Shown here piece after piece: positions 1-12,902 of a DNA stretch of 64,000 bases. A program made the translations under genes and the position numbers. Position 1 is the first letter of the stretch. Each line of letters starts with the position of its first letter. Below the pieces are notes generated by a model, which saw only the letters and a program-made list of their open reading frames with translations, made no database searches and was not told the DNA's origin. The stretch comes from Parapristionchus giblindavisi (lineage: Eukaryota; Nematoda; Chromadorea; Rhabditida; Diplogasteridae): NCBI GenBank assembly GCA_943737045.1, contig CALSFV010000232.1:496001-560000 (forward strand). The letters run 5' to 3'.

Positions 1-28
1 GCGTTTTAAGCTTTTCTGGGATTTTTAC

Positions 29-3000
29 ATTAGATCGTAATTCTCGCAGCTATACTGAGTTGGCGTTTCTATCACGCCAGGATCTTCACACAATTCATCA
101 TCAGTGCATGACTTATCGCGGATGACGTCGGGGCATTTCACTAAAAAAAACAAATTCTGCAAAGTGAAATTCATCTATCACTTACATTTATCTTGAATAT
201 TTTTGTTTGTGAGTCCTACACTCCATTTATCCTTTCCTTTTGAAAATTTAAGAAACTCCATATCCGTAAGAACACTTTTGAAATCATTCTGCAAGCAAGC
301 ATATATGAATGATATTACTGCATTTCACTTAGCCGTGATATTAAGACATTAAATTCAATCAACACAAAATATATTTGTTTTTCTCTTTCACATCTAATCT
401 CTCTTATCTTTTCTTTAATCTATTTTAGGGAAAAAAAACGAAAAAAAAAACTGCGATTTGATGTGACACAAATCAGCAAAGATTAAGGGTGCAACGTTTG
501 CACTGCAAACCTTTCCATCTCCAACAACACTTGCATTGAACGAACACTCAACCCCTGGACCATTGGGAATAGGGTTGCGTGATATCTTTACTGCAATATA
601 TTATTCTAAAAATATTTTCCCACTACGATTTGTTAAAATCTTACGATCGTTTGTCATTTCAGTTGAAGCTGCACTGCTAGTGCACTTGAAAACGGTCACG
701 GAAAACATTTTTAATCTGATTTCTGTTGCCTCACTATCACTCATGGATACCTCCCATTCTTTCTCACTTTTGGGCCTGAAATGTTGCGATGGACAATTCA
801 AAGGGAATATTATTGAGGGATATTTTATATCACTTGCTTCCTGTTAGTTATTACCTGATCGCGACATATCGCTTACAACTCTTCAGTTGACCAATATTGT
901 ATTGATCAAGGATTAGGAAGTCCTCTGCCGCCTGAACTTTTCAAAGATTTGCATCGATCCATGAAAAGGGGGAAATGCCAAAATTATGTTCGGAGTAACG
1001 ATTGCTTAGCGAGTAGAGGGTAGGCGAGGGCTAGCGCAATATACACCCACTGATATCAATGGTACAACTTTGGTCATACGCAGAATCCCAACCGATCTAT
1101 GATCCGTTGTGCAATTGATCGTTGGCAAAACGATCGCCCCCCCCCCCCCCGAATTTTTTCATTTCCATTGCGTTAGTGCTGACTGCTTCTTAAGACACCG
1201 GCTCAGTAAGATTCGAGGGTTGAGCCACTGACCCCGGACATCGACCTCACCGATTTGGCTCAAAATGTTTATGTGGATACCCCCATGGCCCCCTATCACA
1301 AAATGGGTATTCATTTGGGCTGGGTCCTTGAAACACAGATGTGGCGGGTTCTCGAAATTTGAAAACTCGATTTTCGCCAAAAAAAAGTGGAGCGACCTAG
1401 GTCCAATATTAGTGTGGAATAATTACATATATGCCTATGCAACAAAAACTCGCTATTGGACGGTCCGGATATCCGATCGCAAACTGATTTTTTACCTCCT
1501 CACAACATTCTAAATTTAATTAAAATTATAAAACAAAAAACGGCAGCCCAATTTTAGCCTCATTTTATAGAGCAAAAAATTACGCATCGAATAAGGCAAA
1601 AAAAATCAAAAATCGATCGACCCGTGTTTTGAGATAAATGAACCTGAAGATGGCCGGAAGATAATTTTGTTTTCAAACCCCCTCATGTTTGTACTCATAT
1701 TGAAGAGCTCGTCGAGTAGAACAACTTTCATGTTGAACGTTTTGTCTGAAACTCATGTACAAGAGAAATACATCTGTTTTATTTATTCCCACAGTTTTTC
1801 AGTCAATTTGGAGTAAATCGAAAGTAAAATATTTTTTGTACACAAAGTGATTACGCCTATATTGTAGAACTCAAAAATCCATACTTAATAAGTTGTTTCA
1901 CGAAAAAAATTGTTGACCCCTATGATGAAAAACATGGCCTCTAAAGTGGTCATGAAAAAAAAGTTGTCAAAACCTTGCCATGTTTATACGCATTTTAAAG
2001 AACTCGTCGAGCACATCATTTTTTATGTTGGTCGTATTTTATGAAAGTCGTTTGTTCTCAAGATACAAGCGATAAAATATATTTGGATCCAATAAATCTT
2101 TTTTCATGTATTTCTCTTGTACATGAGTTTCAGACAAAACGTTCAACATGAAAGTTGTTCTACTCGACGAGCTCTTCAGTGTGAGTACAAACATGAGGGG
2201 GTTTGAAAACAAAATTATTTTCCGGCCATCTTCAGGTTCATTTATCTCAAAACACGGGTCGATCGATTTTTGATTTTTTTGCTTTTTTCGATGCGGAATT
2301 TTGTGCTCTATAAAATGAGGCTAAAATGGGGCCGCCGTTTTTTGCTTTATAATTTTAATTAAATTTAGAATGTTGTGAGGAGGTAAAAAAATCAGTTTGC
2401 GATGGGATATCCGGACCGACCAATAGCGAGTTTGTGTTGCATAGGCATATATGTAATTATCCCACACTAATATTGGACCTAGGTCGCTCCACTTTTTTTT
2501 GGCGAAAATCGAGTTTTCAAATTTGGAGAACCCGCCACATCTGTGTTTCAAGGACCCTGCCCAAATGAATACCCATTTTGTCATAGGGGGCCATGGGGGT
2601 ATCCACAAAAAAAATTTGAGCCAAATCGGTGAGGTCGATGTCCGGCACTATCTGGAATCTCACTGAGCCGGTGTCTTAAGTAGTCTGAATTACGTGAAAC
2701 GTACCTTATAATTCAGACAAGTCGCGTCCACAAAACAAACCTGCAAAGGAATCAATGAAACCTGATGAAAGTTTATCTGCCAATGCAAAAAGTGATACTT
2801 TTCAGAGAAAGACAATTGTCTGAACTTATTAGTATAAAGGCAAAATAATTTCTCATTCTTCTCCTTCTTCTTAATCAGTGGTCATCTGGTAGAACACAAA
2901 TCAAACCCGTTTCAATTCTCAATTATGATCTTCTTGATATTGAAAAGGTTAATGATTCAAAAATTCCACTTCATTCGTTGCTTAAACTACAGTTCTCCCC

Positions 3001-3255
3001 AAATTCATTCACGGTTAGGACTATTATTATGTTTTTTTTATTCTTAATTGCTTGGTACAACTATGAGCCCGCTAGAGTGCTCGCTATTCTAGGGTTGAAC
3101 AGAGCATCGGGAGGAGCTCTAGTAAACCTTTCACATCTTATATAATATTAAAAGTTAAGACGGACCATTGTTTTGAGACATTGACCCCCATCGATATTCG
3201 CATTGACAGCTGGCAACATTACCAGAATGAAGATCAACGAGATGATAGTACGCAT
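29..3255 (-). CDS. Gene A: orphan Cys-rich secreted/membrane protein, 5' exons (partial)
   Basis: Minus-strand gene running off the left edge. Seven exons join in phase: 3166-3255, 2705-2740, 855-931, 645-775, 511-554, 186-288 and 29-140. Exon 1 encodes a typical signal peptide (MRTIISLIFILVMLPAVNA). The rest is an ectodomain with many cysteines; exon 7 carries a C-x9-C-x5-C type pattern (KCPDVIRDKSC, ELCEDP, YSCENYDLM). Every exon length equals that of its counterpart in gene B (90, 36, 77, 131, 44, 103, 112 nt), which supports the model strongly. Phases are also conserved and no stop is present. The TM and tail exons expected from gene B would lie beyond base 1. I do not recognise the family; sushi-like modules are possible. 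Function is unknown, and a cell-surface location is inferred from gene B. Confidence 0.75.
1181..2685. repeat. Foldback element in intron 2 of gene A
   Basis: Left arm 1181-1774 and right arm 2106-2685 are near-perfect reverse complements around a 331 bp spacer. Outer ends are GACTGCTTCTTAAGACACCGG and its mirror. The mirrored 80-95 aa open frames in the two arms are by-products of the palindrome, not genes. A homopolymer C tract lies just outside the left arm (1138-1150). Confidence 0.85.
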
Positions 3256-4310
3256 TCTGAATGGATAACAATATATAATTGTCACGTATATCACCGATTC
3301 CGTCTTAGCACTGGACCCCCCAATAGACCTGCGCCGTTTAACACCGCATGGTGGTGGGGGAGGGTGGCATTGGGTTAAAGTCCGATAACAATAAGGCAAA
3401 AAGGTAAAGGTACAACCCGTTAATCAAGGCACGCGAAGTCCTGCGGGTGAGCACAGCTAGGCCAGTGATCTTTCAAGGCCAATTCAGTCGGGAGGGCCTA
3501 ATCTCTTCTTCGGACCTACTTTACCACATGATCTAGTCACTACCAACTCCCCTTTCGGGCGCCTTGGTGGGGCAGAGTCGGTGAAATTAGCGTGAATCGA
3601 ACTCAGGAGAAATGGAATTACGGGGAGCGGAATAGATAATTACACTACTTCGCATCCCTCTCACTTCATAATCATAAGATCAAAGATTAACCAAAAGATC
3701 AAAGATCAATAATAATAAGATCAGAAATCGAACTGATCTCCACATTGGTTACGCTTTATCTGTTTCTGAAAGAGACTGCAAATATTGCCTGATCCTACGC
3801 AGAAGAAGCAACCGCTAAGTGAAATCAAGGTTGAAGAAATGAAACGATTGGAAAGATACAATGTTCCACGCTGATGACGAAAGTTGCTGGGGGGGGGGGG
3901 GGGTAGAGCGAATGCCCCAAGCCTTAAGAGTTTAAAACCAGCAGCCTTAACATTTTCACATACTAACCTTGAACAATGAAAGAGAGACCACTCAGTGTCG
4001 TCTAGATTTATGAAATGAATTGGAGAATGAATGGTTGTCTTTCGATAACAATTTAGATCTAATTATCATATCAAATTTATGCAAAATATGCATTGTTCAA
4101 TTAGAAAGTCACCCTATTATCGTTGACCAATCTCGCCCATTTCATCCCTGACCCCCTGGAGAATCATTACCCATATCACTGTCAAATCACAATTACTTCC
4201 ATTTCCACTGCTGTCGCGCTTCGGGCGTAGATAAATTATTATAATTATTATTGTTGTGCTCTAGAATGGCGTGACAATGTGCACTGTGCACCATTTCGAG
4301 CGTTTCGATT
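3166..4310. repeat. Duplicated 5' segment shared by genes A and B
   Basis: Sequence from exon 1 of gene A upstream to about 4310 matches 22683-23855 upstream of gene B. Examples are the stretch around ATGTTCCACGCTGATG (3860 and 23405), the ATTTATGAAATGAA stretch (4005 and 23550) and the GCTGTCGCGC stretch (4210 and 23755). This is the upstream half of the A/B tandem duplication, so promoter sequence was probably copied with the gene. Copy A has an extra block at about 3390-3650 with a tRNA-like B box on the minus strand (GAGTTCGATTC). Confidence 0.75.
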
Positions 4311-5467
4311 TCACATCCCTTTGGAGATCTCTACTGCTTATCACCGAATCCGTGTTATGGCGCACTAAAAAATAGTGGAAAACGGAAAATAGCGACTTTC
4401 CAGGGTTTAAAAAAGTACACTGGAAAACCGAAAGGTGCGGGAATTCAAATTCTGACCTTCTAAATGCGATGTTCTGCGGCTTTAAGAAGGATGTTAAGTA
4501 GGAATTCAAGTTCCAATGCTTCTAAAGGCAAAAAAAATGAAATTTTGGCTAAGAATTTGAAGTGCGCCATAAGACAGATTCCACATACTGTTGCTGACAC
4601 ATACATACTGTTCTCTGTTCTCTGGATAAAATATCACGAATTCAAACGGATAATCTATGATGGTCTTCAGCTGAATTGTGGCTAACGATTTTATAGAATA
4701 GACGTAGCGGCCGAAACACCATAAGGCACATTATTAACTAATATATTACTTTCATAATCTATTTTTAACGTGCAAGTTAAACCAATAATAGTACATCTTG
4801 TTACATTACTAATTTAATAAACCCATATGTACCCCCTATATCTCGTCCAGCAAGATAGGGAAACATGTTTGAACATGTTTGAGCATGTTTAAATAGTGCA
4901 ATTCACTTGAGCGATCCGTAAGATCGAAGACCGCCAGGACAGTATGCATGTAGTATGGGTGCCCAGGACCCAGTTCTCGTCGCAAAAATTCTCTCGGTTC
5001 AAATATGAAGGTGAAACAGCCAACCACTCAGTTCGACACTTTCGTCGTATATCAGAGGTGCACGATGTTCACCAGAGAGGAAGGAGGAGACTAAGATCAA
5101 TTCAAGAAGGGTTTGACAATATCGGTGAATCACAGTCGCAAGGAATCCATACCGACCTTACCTGAGAAAGAATTAGTCGACTCAAATTAACATAAACGAT
5201 TGTAAAAAATAGAGTTTGCTGAACAAGTTTAGAAAAGCTAGAAAGGGGGTGAAAGAAAGTGCTATAAAGATGTCACATCGATTGAACATTCCAATAAAAC
5301 GTGCTGCATTCAAATCTCCAATTTCCTTTACAAAACTGCAAACAAAAATAATGATATTTGAGGGGTCCCGGTCATACACTGAATCGGTGTGATATCTTTG
5401 TTTATACAATAATAACGCATTGCCTTCACACGAAGAATGTTGGAAATTGTTTATTTAATTTTTGTGA
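4311..5467. other. Intergenic, nothing firm
   Basis: I find no gene that I can support. A short stretch at 4940-5165 has open reading on the plus strand with possible splice sites, but no frame is convincing. AT-rich, no long repeat. Confidence 0.4.
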
Positions 5468-5741
5468 TTATTTATCCAACTCGATTTGCATCTCCGCGTA
5501 ATTGCCCTTCATATTGAGGTCCACTTCGATTATTGGCGTACCTTCAAATATTGTGTATAATAATAAAAAATATATTAAATGTATCTTTAAGGGAAAGGCT
5601 GAAATTCGCCGAAAGACCATAAAAACGTGCTAAGCTGCATGCTACCCTCCGTCTTTTGTATATTTTTAGTCTTCACGGCTGTCTTCGTTTTTTAACACGT
5701 AGCAGGTATATAATAATAATAATAATAAATAGGATCAACAC
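5468..5741 (-). pseudogene. Gene C remnant: last two exons of a third A/B paralogue
   Basis: The counterpart of gene B exon 14 starts at 5741 after a TTTCAG acceptor. It reads VLIL followed by an Ile-rich membrane span (a run of ATT codons, 5711-5730). A one-base loss after the AAAAAA run then shifts the frame and gives TGA, and the donor GT is lost (GCAG followed by CTTAGC). The terminal exon ending with TAA at 5468-5470 reads DLNMKGNYAEM, close to DLTMKGDYYEM at the end of gene B. A LINE (5761-9708) sits immediately upstream of the exon 14 acceptor. Frameshift, lost donor and missing exons 4-13 make this a pseudogene. Confidence 0.65.
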
Positions 5742-5922
5742 CTGAAACAGAATTCGATATTTTTTTTTTATATATATATTTTATTCACCACAAGGTAAAC
5801 GTGTATAAAACAATAAATATTAAACAAATGAATGAAGTACAATTTCTAGGAGGGGATTGAACATTGAATACGTGTATAATAATGATAACGGAGTTGTGGC
5901 CAAACTGATCAGTCATTGGTTT

Positions 5923-7080
5923 TTAAAAGTTGATTCTATTCTCTGGTCGGCTAAGTAACCGAGCCGCTCGCATGAAGAAACTGTTATGCCTGTATTGGAA
6001 ACGAGATCCACAATTGGAGAAGTTTAACCCATTTCTAGTAACGTAGGTTTTGAAATAGTGGTTTTTATTATTTGAAATCCTAGTTTTCCCTCTAAGTAGT
6101 TTCATGGACATTTTAATGTCAATGTTTAGCCTGCGTTGCTCGAGAGTGTCAAGACCGAGTTTTGTGTTGCGTGCACTACTGTTCGGCATGAATTGCCACG
6201 TATATTTGTGGCAACGTGCAAACAGCCTTCTTGTGAAATAATTCTGTACTTTTTCTAACATTTTAATGTCTTTTTTCTGGTAGGGATTGAATACAGTGCA
6301 AGCGCTCTCTAAAATAGGCCTAATATAAATTGAATATGCTTTTAGTAGAATTATCGGGTTATTTGTTCTTAGAGCTCGCATAATTATATGACAGGCTGAT
6401 TTTGCTTTGATTGATACTGCTCTACAATGGTCTGAGAAAGTCAGGTTTCTTTGAATTATGAATCCTAGATCTTTGACAACTTCTTTTTGATTCAGATTAT
6501 TGCCTTCAATAGTATATACTCTGGAAGTATTCGCTCTACCTAGGTGTAGGGAGTTACATTTATGGGACGCTAGAGGCAATTGCCAGTCGTTTGACCATTT
6601 AACAATAGTGTCGACTGCAACTTGTAGGGGGTGGGGAGGTTCACCCGTTCTAAATGATCTGTATATCTTTATGTCATCAGCATATAGGCGAGCCAGTACA
6701 CCATCTTTTTGTACCAGTATGGGTAGTTCAGATGTGAAAATGAGAAAGAGCAAGGGCCCAAGAACTGAGCCCTGTGGCACTCCACTAGTTACAGGGTGAC
6801 AGTCAGAGAGTTTATCTTTTACTCTAACTTGAAAAGTTCTGTTGTTGAGATATTCAGCAATCCAACGTAAGGTTTTAGAGGATAAACCAATCGTGTTGAT
6901 TTTAGCTAGAAGTTTGGGGTGGGAAACTCTATCAAATGCCTTAGCAAAGTCAAAATATATTACGTCAACTGGCTGTCCATTACTAAGTGAGGCAGACCAA
7001 TGTTCAAGTACTTCCAACATTTGGAGTTCACGTGATCTATGCTTTCTAAAGCCGTACTGTTCATCAGGGAATATTTCCAA
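5923..7080 (-). pseudogene. LINE copy 1 reverse transcriptase domain of ORF2
   Basis: A 385-aa frame with RT blocks in order: PDEQYGFRKHRSRE, then VIYFDFAKAFDRVSHPKLL (catalytic Asp in block A), SGVPQGSVLGPLLFLIFTSE (block B), and YADD at LYADDIKIY (block C, both Asp intact), followed by thumb-like sequence with a C-terminal Cys/His-rich patch. It would copy LINE RNA at nicked target DNA. It is cut from the endonuclease frame by indels: a G-run at 7169-7179, plus a small deletion and TGA just before 7080. The second copy keeps the intact reading across this point. The catalytic core is intact but the ORF is not, hence pseudogene. Confidence 0.85.
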
Positions 7081-7151
7081 AGATTCACAATGTGCTTAAA
7101 ATGCGTTCAAAGACTCTACAGAAAAATGATGTAATAGAGATTGGTCTATAG

Positions 7152-8670
7152 TTAAGAGGATCTGAGAAAGGGGGGGGGGGATTTCTTCACAGGAGTAACA
7201 ATGGAGTGTTTCCACTGTCTAGGTATGATTCCTGTTTCAAATGAAGTTCTAAAGATAATCTCTAATGGTTCAGCTATAGGGATGGTTATCCTTTTAATGA
7301 AATTGAGGTTTATATTTTCTGGAGTTTTACATGTGGACTTTTTCCATCTATTTATAAGTTCACAGATTTCGTGTCTTAGAAATAGTGGCTCTTCAAAATT
7401 GCCTATGTTTGGAATTGGTTTAGGGGTTGGGATGATACCGTTGTCAGTAGTAAAAACACCGACAAACGTATTTGCGAGAAGATTGGCCTTTTCTACGTCA
7501 CTGAGAATGGTTGTTCCGTTGACATCTATCAATCCATCAAAACCCTTTTGAGTATTAGAACAGCGTTTCATATAAGTGAAGAACTTGTTCCTGTCTTCGC
7601 TATCAATAATTTTCTTTTCTACGTTTTTATGATAACGAATTAGTTCTTTTCTAAATTTTTTGTTTAAGGTTTCAAAGATACTATTATTTTCAGAGGAAGC
7701 ATGGCTAATAGATTTTTGCCATGCAGTAAAGCGCTTGTTCAATAGACGCTCAATATGGGGTGGTAGTTTACCGTGGTTAATATTCACTCTACACCATGGG
7801 ACATGTGTATCTATAGATTTCTGAATGACTTTGATAAGGCGATCATACATACTATCTGCCGAGTTCAAGATGGAAAATAAACCTGTCCAGTCAACATTTG
7901 CTAGTTGCATATTGATCAGATCATAATTGGGTGATTTATAATCCCTTTTCAGGATAAAGGAGGGAGTGGCGTGATTGAGTGAGAGAGAAAACTCGATTGA
8001 GTAGTGATCTGATGTGCAGAAGGGAGGACCTACTTTAGTTTGACGGATTAATTTTGGATGATTGCTTAATACAAGATCAAGAGTGTTTCCTAATTTGTGG
8101 GTAGGCTCTGTCACTAGTTGTGCAAATTTTGATGTGATACAAAAATCAATAAATAATCGGGAGGATGGGGAACATGTTTGGTGTAGTGTATGAATGGTCC
8201 AGTCTATATCTGGAAGATTGAAATCACCTGTTACAATAGTTGGATGGGGACATGATGATAGATCGGATAATGATTTCACCATACTTTCGGTTTGTATGGT
8301 ATTTGACTTTGGGTTACGATAAACACAAACAATTCTAATGAGATCGCCGTTTATGTCTAGATCTAATGCTAGAAGCTCATGACTCCCTTTGACTAATTGA
8401 TCTGATACTTGTATGACATTTATGGTAGAATGGACTATGATAATGACCCCACCACCATTTTTATTGCGATCCCTACGAAATACGTTATAATTATGGTCTT
8501 GGCCATTGAGTAATAATGAATTTGGTATAATGGAACTAAGCCAGCTTTCATATAGACAAACAATTGAATAGTTTTTAGATAAAATTTGGGCAAGGAAAGG
8601 CAATTTGTTCTTAATCGAGCGACAGTTTGCAGAGAAAGCGTTGATAATGACTGATCTGTTCTGGTTAGTG
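7152..8670 (-). pseudogene. LINE copy 1 APE-type endonuclease half of ORF2
   Basis: A frame open from about 8670 to 7152 on the minus strand. The first in-frame ATG is at 8603, but conserved endonuclease sequence starts before it (INAFSANCRSIKNKLPFLA), so the true start is upstream. Motifs visible: YESWL, GGGVIIIV, TGDFNLPDIDW (catalytic Asp and Asn) and TSDHYSIEF (catalytic Asp-His pair). After the nuclease comes the linker toward the RT. The frame ends in the frameshifting G-run at 7169-7179. It would nick target DNA for target-primed reverse transcription. Confidence 0.85.
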
Positions 8671-8683
8671 GACCGGTGATTCT

Positions 8684-9691
8684 TTACCAGTTTGACATAA
8701 TATGATTGATAGGGAGACCAAAGTTGGGAGGAGCACCATATTGAGATTGATATGACATATAGGGTGTAGAATAATTGTACTGATATGGATTGAAGGATAC
8801 GGTATGATTTGGTCTAGAAATGGGGCGATAAGGTTGGAATGACTTAGGCTGATGGCGATAATTGGATTGTACAGGACGATTGGGGAAATCATAGGTGTGA
8901 ACAGAATGATTGGAATGATGGGAATGAGACGAATTTAGTCTGGAACGATTTGGAATGTGATTGGATTGACGTCTACGAGTTATGGGAGGAGTGGGGCGTC
9001 TATCAGCAGGATTCGCAATCGAGGCACGAATAAATACGTCACGGAAATGAGGATCAGATTTAATTCTAGATGCGTATTTCAGCATTAGTTCTTTGTGTTT
9101 CTTAGTAGGACATAAGACCTTGGTAAGGCGTGGGAAGGATGAATCATCACCAGATACGGGCATACGATAGACACATATGGGCATAAAAGGGATACCAATG
9201 ATTGAACTGATACGAGCTACATTATTATAATCATCGAATAGAGATTGGTATGGATCATTTGATTCACTAAGTGGTAATCTAGCAATCACGAGACTACGCT
9301 CTAGGTCCTTGGTGTCCTCCATAGGAGGAGGTGGGAGTGGAGTCTTTGGATTATCATTAGATTGGGGAATCGATTGATTGTGTTCAAGGGATGGGTCAAC
9401 CATAACTGTATCGTGATTGTTACATGGACAAGAACATTGAGAAGGGATAGGAGTGGAAAGGGTATTTGTCACCTCTCGGAGTTCAGTTGTAGATCCTTCT
9501 AGAGCTCGAAGCTTCTCTTAAACGGCCTTTGTACGTTCACGTTCATGTTGTAGTTCGGCTTGTAGTTTAACCAGGATACAACAGATATCGGAGATCGACA
9601 TCTCGGATGGGGTGTCGCCGTCAACTCGTTGGCGCTTTGAACCTGTGCTTGAAGATGAATTAGGAGAAAGTAAAGCTCTAAGTGAATCCAT
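8684..9691 (-). pseudogene. LINE copy 1 ORF1 (one nonsense codon)
   Basis: Reading starts at ATG 9691 (MDSLRALLSPNSSSSTGSKR), runs through a Glu/Gln/Arg-rich coiled-coil-like segment, hits TAA at 9518-9520, and is open again to the stop at 8684. The second part has a folded segment (SLVIARLPLSES to RDVFIRASI) reminiscent of the RRM-like cores of CR1/Jockey ORF1 proteins. After it comes a basic His/Asn/Ser-rich tail (HSHHSNHSVH) likely to bind nucleic acid. The ORF1 identity comes from position and composition; the RRM assignment is inference. Confidence 0.7.
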
Positions 9692-9785
9692 GACCTTAGT
9701 AGGTACCGTTATATTATTACTATTATATTATGTTTTGCGATGCGCACTTTCATCTAGAAAAAAAGACTAGGCAGTACTGGATGAT

Positions 9786-12065
9786 AGCTATAATAATAAT
9801 AATAATTTATTTATCTTTAACGATAAACAGAGAGGTGAAATAGAAAGTAAAACAATATTATGGAATGATGCGTGAGATCAAACATTGAATCAAGTGGGGA
9901 CGACAGTAGATGATAATGATGCAAGAGTTAAATAAATCGGTACAAGGGAAAGATAGATCAGTCTGGGATCGAGAAGTCGATCCTATTTTCGGGTAGTGAT
10001 AGTAAGCGTGCCGCCCTAGCGAAGAAACTGTTGTGCCTATATTGGATTTTTTTGTATTACGCTCAGCTGCTCCAGGCATATTCTCCCATGTATAACCGTA
10101 GCAACGTGTGAATACTCTTCTGGTAAAGTTATTCTGAACTTTTTCGAGGATTTTAATATCCTTTGGGCTTTTCAGGCTTTTTAGTCCGCAGTGCTCGCAT
10201 TAGTATGTGGCAAGCAGACTTTGCTTTTATTGAAATAGGTCTGCAATGGTCGGAAAATGTTAATGTTTTCTGAATAGCAAAACCAAGGTCTTTAACTATA
10301 AGGTCTTTAACTATGTACTTCCTTTTTATTCAGTATTGCATTTTCGAACATATAGTTCCGTTTTGGGTTCGCTCTTCCAAGATGTAGGGTGGTGCATTTG
10401 TGAGATGCGAGAGGCAATTGCCAATCATTAGCCCATCTAACTATTTTATCCACTGCTATTTGCAGTGGGACAGGAGGGTCGTCCTTATTAAATGATTTAC
10501 ATATTTTGATGTCATCGGCATATAATCTGGCAACAACATCGTTATTTTGTACTAGTGCCGGTATTTCAGAAGTGAAAATTAAAAATAGTAAGGGTCCAAG
10601 TACAGAGCCCTGCGGTACGCCACTACTGACTAGGTGAGAATCGGACAGTTTATCTTTAACTCGTACTTGAAATGATCTATTGGAAAGATAATCAGAGATC
10701 CAGTTAATGGTTTTCATTGAAATGCCAGTTGTACTGAGTTTACAAATTAGTTTTGGATGGGATACACTATCAAAGGCTTTTGCGAAGTCAAAATAGATAA
10801 CATCAACTGTTTTTCCACTGCTAAGTGCGGCAGTCCAATGCTCTAGAACTTCCAGCATCTGTAGTTCTCGTGAACGATTCTTTCTGAATCCGTATTGTTC
10901 ATCAGGGAATATCTCGAGTGATTTACAGTGAGATATTATGGGAATACTTAAGATGCGTTCGAATATGCGACAGAAAAATGATGTAATCGAAATCGGCCTA
11001 TAATTGGAAGGGTTGGAGTAGGGTGGGGATTTCTTAACAGGAGTAACTATTGAGTGTTTCCATTTTGAAGGGACTGTCCCTGAATCAAATGAACTTTTGA
11101 ATATAATCTCTAAGGGCTCGGCAATGGGAACGGCCACTCTCTTTATAAATGAAAGATCAATATTTTCCGGGGTTTTACAGGAAGACTTCTTCCATTTTAA
11201 AAAATAAGTGCACATATTTCGTGCCTAATGAAGGTAGGTTCTTCATAATTGCCATGGTTTATAATCTGGGGTGGAGATGGAATGATTCCGTTATCAATAG
11301 CGTAGACATCAGAAAATGTATTAGCAAGGAGATTTGCCTTGCCAAGATCTGTAAGTATGGCTATTCCATTTTGATCAGTTAGGCCCTCTACTCCTTTTTG
11401 AGTATTTGAACATCTTTTCATATATTTGAAGAACTTATTTTTGTCTTCGCTTTCAATAATTCTTTTTTCAATGGCAACTTGGTAGCGAATTAGCTCTTTC
11501 CGGAATTTTTTGTTCAGGGTTTCAAATTTGCTACGGTTACACGGGGTGCTATTTGATATTAATTTTTGCCTAGCAACAAAACGGATTTGTAGTAGGTGTT
11601 CTATATGGGGGGGGGGGGGGGGTAAAATACCATGAATAACATTAATCTTACTCCATGGTACGTGTGTGTCAATAGATTTTTGTAGGATTTTAATAAACAG
11701 GTCATACATATCATTGAGTTCATAGTGGAAAAGATTCCAGTCCAATCTACATTTGCTAGTTGCATATTAATGATATCATAGTTCGCAGCCTTAAAATTGA
11801 GCGTTAGTACCGAGGTCGGCACTGCATGATTGACGGAAATAGTAAAATCAATTGAAAAATAATCTGAAGTGCAAAATGGAGGTTCAACTTTTAAATTTTC
11901 GATAAGTGCAGGTTGGTTGCTCAGCAATAAGTCAAGGATGTTACCTTGTTTGTGAGTTTTTTCACGAACTAATTGAACAAATTTTGTAGTAGTACAAAAA
12001 TCAATGAATAATTGGGAAGTTGCATTAGGAGGCCGTTTGTGTACGAGTCGAACAAGGGTTGGCAC
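9786..12065 (-). mobile_element. Second CR1/Jockey-type LINE, 5'-truncated and decayed (copy 2)
   Basis: Same family as copy 1. Reading from high to low coordinates: 12065-11601 holds the end of the endonuclease (PPFCTSDYFSIDF), 11745-11197 the linker, and 11215-10307 the RT with VIYFDFAKAFDSVSHPKL, SGVPQGSVLGPLLFLIF and LYADDIKI. The RT then breaks, and 10020-10290 holds a deleted remnant of the C-terminal part. The 3' end is a short ATA repeat near 9791-9805, as in other CR1-like elements. A G/C run at 11609-11622 adds a frame problem. 5' truncation at about 12065 is typical of incomplete reverse transcription. It abuts the flank of copy 1. Confidence 0.85.
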
Positions 12066-12902
12066 AGGCCAAAAATTTTGATACCCTCAAAACTTGAGTA
12101 TAGGGGGACCATGCTGAAGAAGATAGGCATAGTCATTTTCAGTATCACGTAGATTAAATTTCAGCAAGTTTGTGCCCGCGACTTTCGATGATCATTTTGC
12201 CGAGAGACGAGGAGTGGAGGAAAGAAGCGAGATAATGTGGTAGTATGTGACAGCAAGGAAGGGGGAGTCAATTCCGTCCACCCTATTTCCTCCAATGCTG
12301 GTTGCCTCACCTGCCTCTTTGCTTTCGCACACTTCCACACTCTCGCCTCTTGCCTCTACAATATGTTCTTATTGAACATAGTAAACTTATTATTATTTCG
12401 GAATCCTCCTTAAGTACAGTAAGAGAAGTGCTATGGTTTCGACAAATTATTAATCGCACAGACCTACTTTGTCATTTCGTCGACTTGCTGTTTTATTGTT
12501 GTTGTTCTGCGTTGATATTTCTGCTATGACACATCGCCATTAAATTCTGACATAGCACCATCGTGTGAAGAGAAACGTACCTTTCACAAACATGCGTAAC
12601 ATATTTCCCAACTTTCCATACTTGTGTACACCATGCATATGCCCACATTCGGGCAAATGGTAGCCAAAATTCCAGCCGATATACATACAGACTATCATTT
12701 GCCAGATTACGGGTAATTCAATCGCACCCTAGTCCCCTGGGGAAATTTAATCTCTGCGTGCTCGCAGTCTGAGATCTCTTTTTTTGCCTTTGTCCTAAAG
12801 TGTGTGCTGTTCAGATTATTGTCGCTCTCTCAAAAGTACCTTTTTTGTATTCGCAGTTATAGTTTCATCACCTACATAGCGATTCAAGAAATTCCTTTGC
12901 AG
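12066..12902. other. Intergenic or degenerate sequence
   Basis: I see no gene, no strong repeat and no recognisable LINE sequence. The end (12880-12902) is the intron/acceptor next to the gene C exon 2 copy. Confidence 0.4.

Larger units (their letters stand above)
5761..9708 (-). mobile_element. CR1/Jockey-type LINE, near full length, decayed (copy 1)
   Basis: Non-LTR retrotransposon on the minus strand: an ORF1 with coiled-coil/linker character, then ORF2 with an APE endonuclease and a reverse transcriptase. The boundaries come from the paralogous empty site at 16.09-16.19 kb: the flanks AACAGAATTCGATAT (left) and the TTATATTATTAC to GGCAGTACTG stretch (right) are contiguous there. The left (3') end is T/A-rich. 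ORFs are broken, so it is non-autonomous now. Confidence 0.85.

Noticed and set aside
1265..2608. Mirrored ORFs of 82 and 95 codons with nearly the same protein
   Set aside because: They are the two arms of a foldback read in opposite directions; no start context or domain.
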